This document shows, in pieces, positions 6,219 to 7,733 of a stretch of 7,733 nucleotides of DNA. The DNA lies in assembly GCA_035528275.1 (NCBI GenBank), contig DATKYV010000015.1:1-7733 (forward strand). The letters run 5' to 3'. Every line of letters begins with the position of its first letter. The first letter of the stretch is position 1. Source of the stretch: DATKYV01 sp035528275. Its GTDB lineage: Bacteria; Acidobacteriota; Terriglobia; UBA7540. The position numbers and the translations under genes were made by a program. The notes beneath the pieces are model-generated. The model saw only the letters and a list, made by a program, of their open reading frames with translations. It was not told the DNA's origin and ran no database searches.

Positions 6219-7733
6219 ACCAATTCACGTCTTCGCCGGTGGGGTGTTCGAGGACCTGCCAGAGGGCCGGTTCGCCCCGCCGCCGGGCGAGCTCTCGCAC
6301 CAGCGCCAGGGCTCGCGCATACGCCGCCTTCATTTCGGTCTCCGAGCGCGGCCGCGTGATTGTTTCTTCCAAGCTGCGGCTCGGGTCGAGCGAGTCCGCG
6401 CTCACACCCGCCTGCTCGCCCGTCAGGTAAAGGACCAGCCCCTCTTCGTACCAGCGCGGGACCTCGCGATCGCGAAGGCGGTGAACCGCCAGGTGAGTGA
6501 GTTCGTGGCGCACCGTCAAGTGGAGAATCCCTTTCTGCTTGAGCGTGCGAAGTGGTTGAAGCTCGATGACCCGCCCGTTGCTGCTCGCCGCCACCCAGCC
6601 CGGCTGACCCGTGGCACGGATGAATTCTTCGGTCGTTTCCCAGGTCCGAACGCGGACCCTGTCGGGAAGCAGTTCCACGCGCCTGCCCAGTTGGCGTCGG
6701 GCGGTTTCCAGGGCTTGCAGGGTTTCCGATGCCCAAGATTCCTGCCCGGGCGGAAAGATCAGTTCAAAGTGCTCGCTGGAGAGAATTCGCTCGCGGCGCG
6801 GGCTCGCGACTGATTCCACTTTCGTGCCGGGAAAATAGTGGGCGAGGATCTTCTCGTAAGCGATTCCCATTTGACCCATCTGCTCGGCCCCAACCTGGCA
6901 CAGACCCACTCCGTGGCCTAGACCTCGCCCCGTGAAGACCAGCGAATTGCCACGCTGCTCGACCGTGTAGAGGCTGCTCTTTAATGTGTTCCATCCCAAC
7001 TCGCGGTTCACCGCGTAGCGGAATTCGTTGGCGTCGATTTCCCGGCTCGACCCAGCTTCAACTCGCAATGAGCGCGCCCGCCCTGAGGCGCTTGTCCGCA
7101 CCACGCTTAGATTGCGAAGAGGTCCGTTGAGCGCGATTCGCAGTTTGTCACCAAGGATCGTCTCTACCTTTGCCAGTGGAATCACGCGCTGCCAACTGGA
7201 GTGCGGGCTCCTTGCGCAATAAGGGTCCGGAACGCTCCGCAGGTAGGGCGCGGCGCGGTCGGGCCACACATCGCCCGCGGCTTCAGTGACCCCTCCGCAG
7301 TGGGCGCTGTAGTAGGCGTCGATCGGTTGCCCCTGATACTTCAACACCAAGCCGGAGGTCTTTCTCGCCGCGTCACCCATGTCCGATGGGAGGCGGAAAA
7401 ACTGGCAGTGGGTGAGCGAGCAGAAGTCGAACCCGCGGCCGCGATGCCTGCCCCGCGAGCGCACAGCCCAGGTGCGGGCGACGACGGCCATCGCCTGGCG
7501 CGCCGCCGGGCTGTTGAGTGTGGCGCCTTCGCCCGCAAGCACTCCGGAAACGTAGGTTTCGAGACCGATGGTGACGACAGCACGCACGCCTTCCCCGCCT
7601 GCAAAGATTTCGGCGGCATGAACTTCTCCGGACGCTCCGGGCGCGGCCTCAAGCAGAAACGGCGAAGGAGATGAGGCGAACGCCCGGCCGAAATGTTTGC
7701 CTGTACTGCCCAACTCGCAGCGAACGCCCTCCC
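6187..7733 (-). CDS. SpoIID/LytB-domain protein fused to a C-terminal HExxH peptidase-MA-like domain; N-terminus beyond window
   Basis: SpoIID enzymes are lytic transglycosylases that cut peptidoglycan glycan strands. The frame is open to the right edge; the first candidate start inside, TTG at 7713, is probably internal, so residues below are counted from that TTG only for reference. The SpoIID domain spans about 30-300: ETYVSGVLAGE, with Glu62 at the position of the family's catalytic Glu; AARQAMAVVARTWAVR; FCSLTHCQFF; AYYSAHCGGVTEA; APYLRSVPDPYC; and the hallmark GRGLGHGVGLCQVGAEQMG (263-280). C98, C103, C139 and C166 with nearby His may bind a metal. A second domain (about 314-460) resembles peptidase-MA/minigluzincin proteins: SEHFELIF, then HELTH (403-407, at 6493-6507), then WYEEGLVLYL, where Glu424 would be the third zinc ligand. 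Export is expected, but the signal peptide is outside the window. The gene runs toward the alpha-2-macroglobulin operon and overlaps it by 32 nt. A relation to E. coli YfaQ (DUF2300) is possible but not demonstrated. Confidence 0.9.
   Translation of the reverse strand, partial: EGVRCELGSTGKHFGRAFASSPSPFLLEAAPGASGEVHAAEIFAGGEGVRAVVTIGLETYVSGVLAGEGATLNSPAARQAMAVVARTWAVRSRGRHRGRGFDFCSLTHCQFFRLPSDMGDAARKTSGLVLKYQGQPIDAYYSAHCGGVTEAAGDVWPDRAAPYLRSVPDPYCARSPHSSWQRVIPLAKVETILGDKLRIALNGPLRNLSVVRTSASGRARSLRVEAGSSREIDANEFRYAVNRELGWNTLKSSLYTVEQRGNSLVFTGRGLGHGVGLCQVGAEQMGQMGIAYEKILAHYFPGTKVESVASPRRERILSSEHFELIFPPGQESWASETLQALETARRQLGRRVELLPDRVRVRTWETTEEFIRATGQPGWVAASSNGRVIELQPLRTLKQKGILHLTVRHELTHLAVHRLRDREVPRWYEEGLVLYLTGEQAGVSADSLDPSRSLEETITRPRSETEMKAAYARALALVRELARRRGEPALWQVLEHPTGEDVNWFRESERRRAR
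6493..6507 (-). other. HELTH zinc-binding motif in the C-terminal domain of the SpoIID fusion
   Basis: Read on the minus strand these codons give His-Glu-Leu-Thr-His. It is followed 16 residues later by WYEEG, the usual placement of the glutamate ligand in gluzincin-type (peptidase MA clan) metalloproteases. The flanking VRHELTHLAVH and PRWYEEGL patterns are typical of peptidase-MA-like domains. All three ligands and the catalytic Glu are present, so the domain need not be a dead copy. Confidence 0.75.

Noticed and set aside
6150..6260. Possible bidirectional terminator at the convergent gene ends
   Set aside because: GC-rich self-complementary bits such as GGGCCC occur, but I found no stable stem followed by a T-run on either strand.
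6244..6813. Plus-strand open frame (189 codons) opposite the peptidase-MA-like domain
   Set aside because: It has no motif and lies antisense to the HELTH and WYEEG region of the minus-strand gene, so it is a shadow frame.
7711..7713. TTG at 7713 as the true start of the SpoIID fusion gene
   Set aside because: The frame is open to the right edge and has no signal peptide after the TTG, although an exported protein is expected; the real start is most likely outside the window.

Overview
The window is a GC-rich, densely coded stretch of bacterial chromosome with four protein genes and essentially no intergenic DNA. No taxonomic marker gene is present. An exported bacterial alpha-2-macroglobulin beside a DUF1175 protein points to a diderm (Gram-negative-type) bacterium. 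The GC-rich coding style and the SpoIID-type protein would fit Acidobacteriota or a related environmental lineage, but this is a low-confidence inference.

Layout: (1) positions 2-610, plus strand, the 3' part of a DUF1175 (E. coli YfaT-like) gene that is cut off by the window start; (2) 617-5332, plus strand, a complete 1571-residue secreted alpha-2-macroglobulin with an intact thioester motif; (3) 5352-6218, plus strand, an unrecognised 288-residue protein with six predicted membrane segments; (4) 6187-7733, minus strand, a SpoIID/LytB-type lytic transglycosylase domain fused to a C-terminal HExxH metallopeptidase-like domain, whose start lies beyond the right edge. Genes 1-3 are separated by 6 and 19 nt and are probably one operon. 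Gene 4 converges on it, and the two coding ends overlap by 32 nt.

How they may work together: all four products are predicted to be exported or membrane-bound. One is a large protease-trapping protein. Two carry catalytic-looking motifs of peptidoglycan or protein hydrolases: a Cys/His NlpC-P60-like pattern in DUF1175, and the SpoIID fold plus a gluzincin motif in gene 4. From memory, this recalls the enterobacterial yfa cluster (yfaA-yfaQ-yfaS-yfaT), where an alpha-2-macroglobulin homologue is also next to DUF1175. The most interesting reading is an envelope module that pairs a covalent protease trap with cell-wall-active hydrolases. Its biochemical purpose is not established, and the linkage to gene 4 is by proximity only. 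No RNA genes, mobile elements, CRISPR arrays or convincing terminators were seen.
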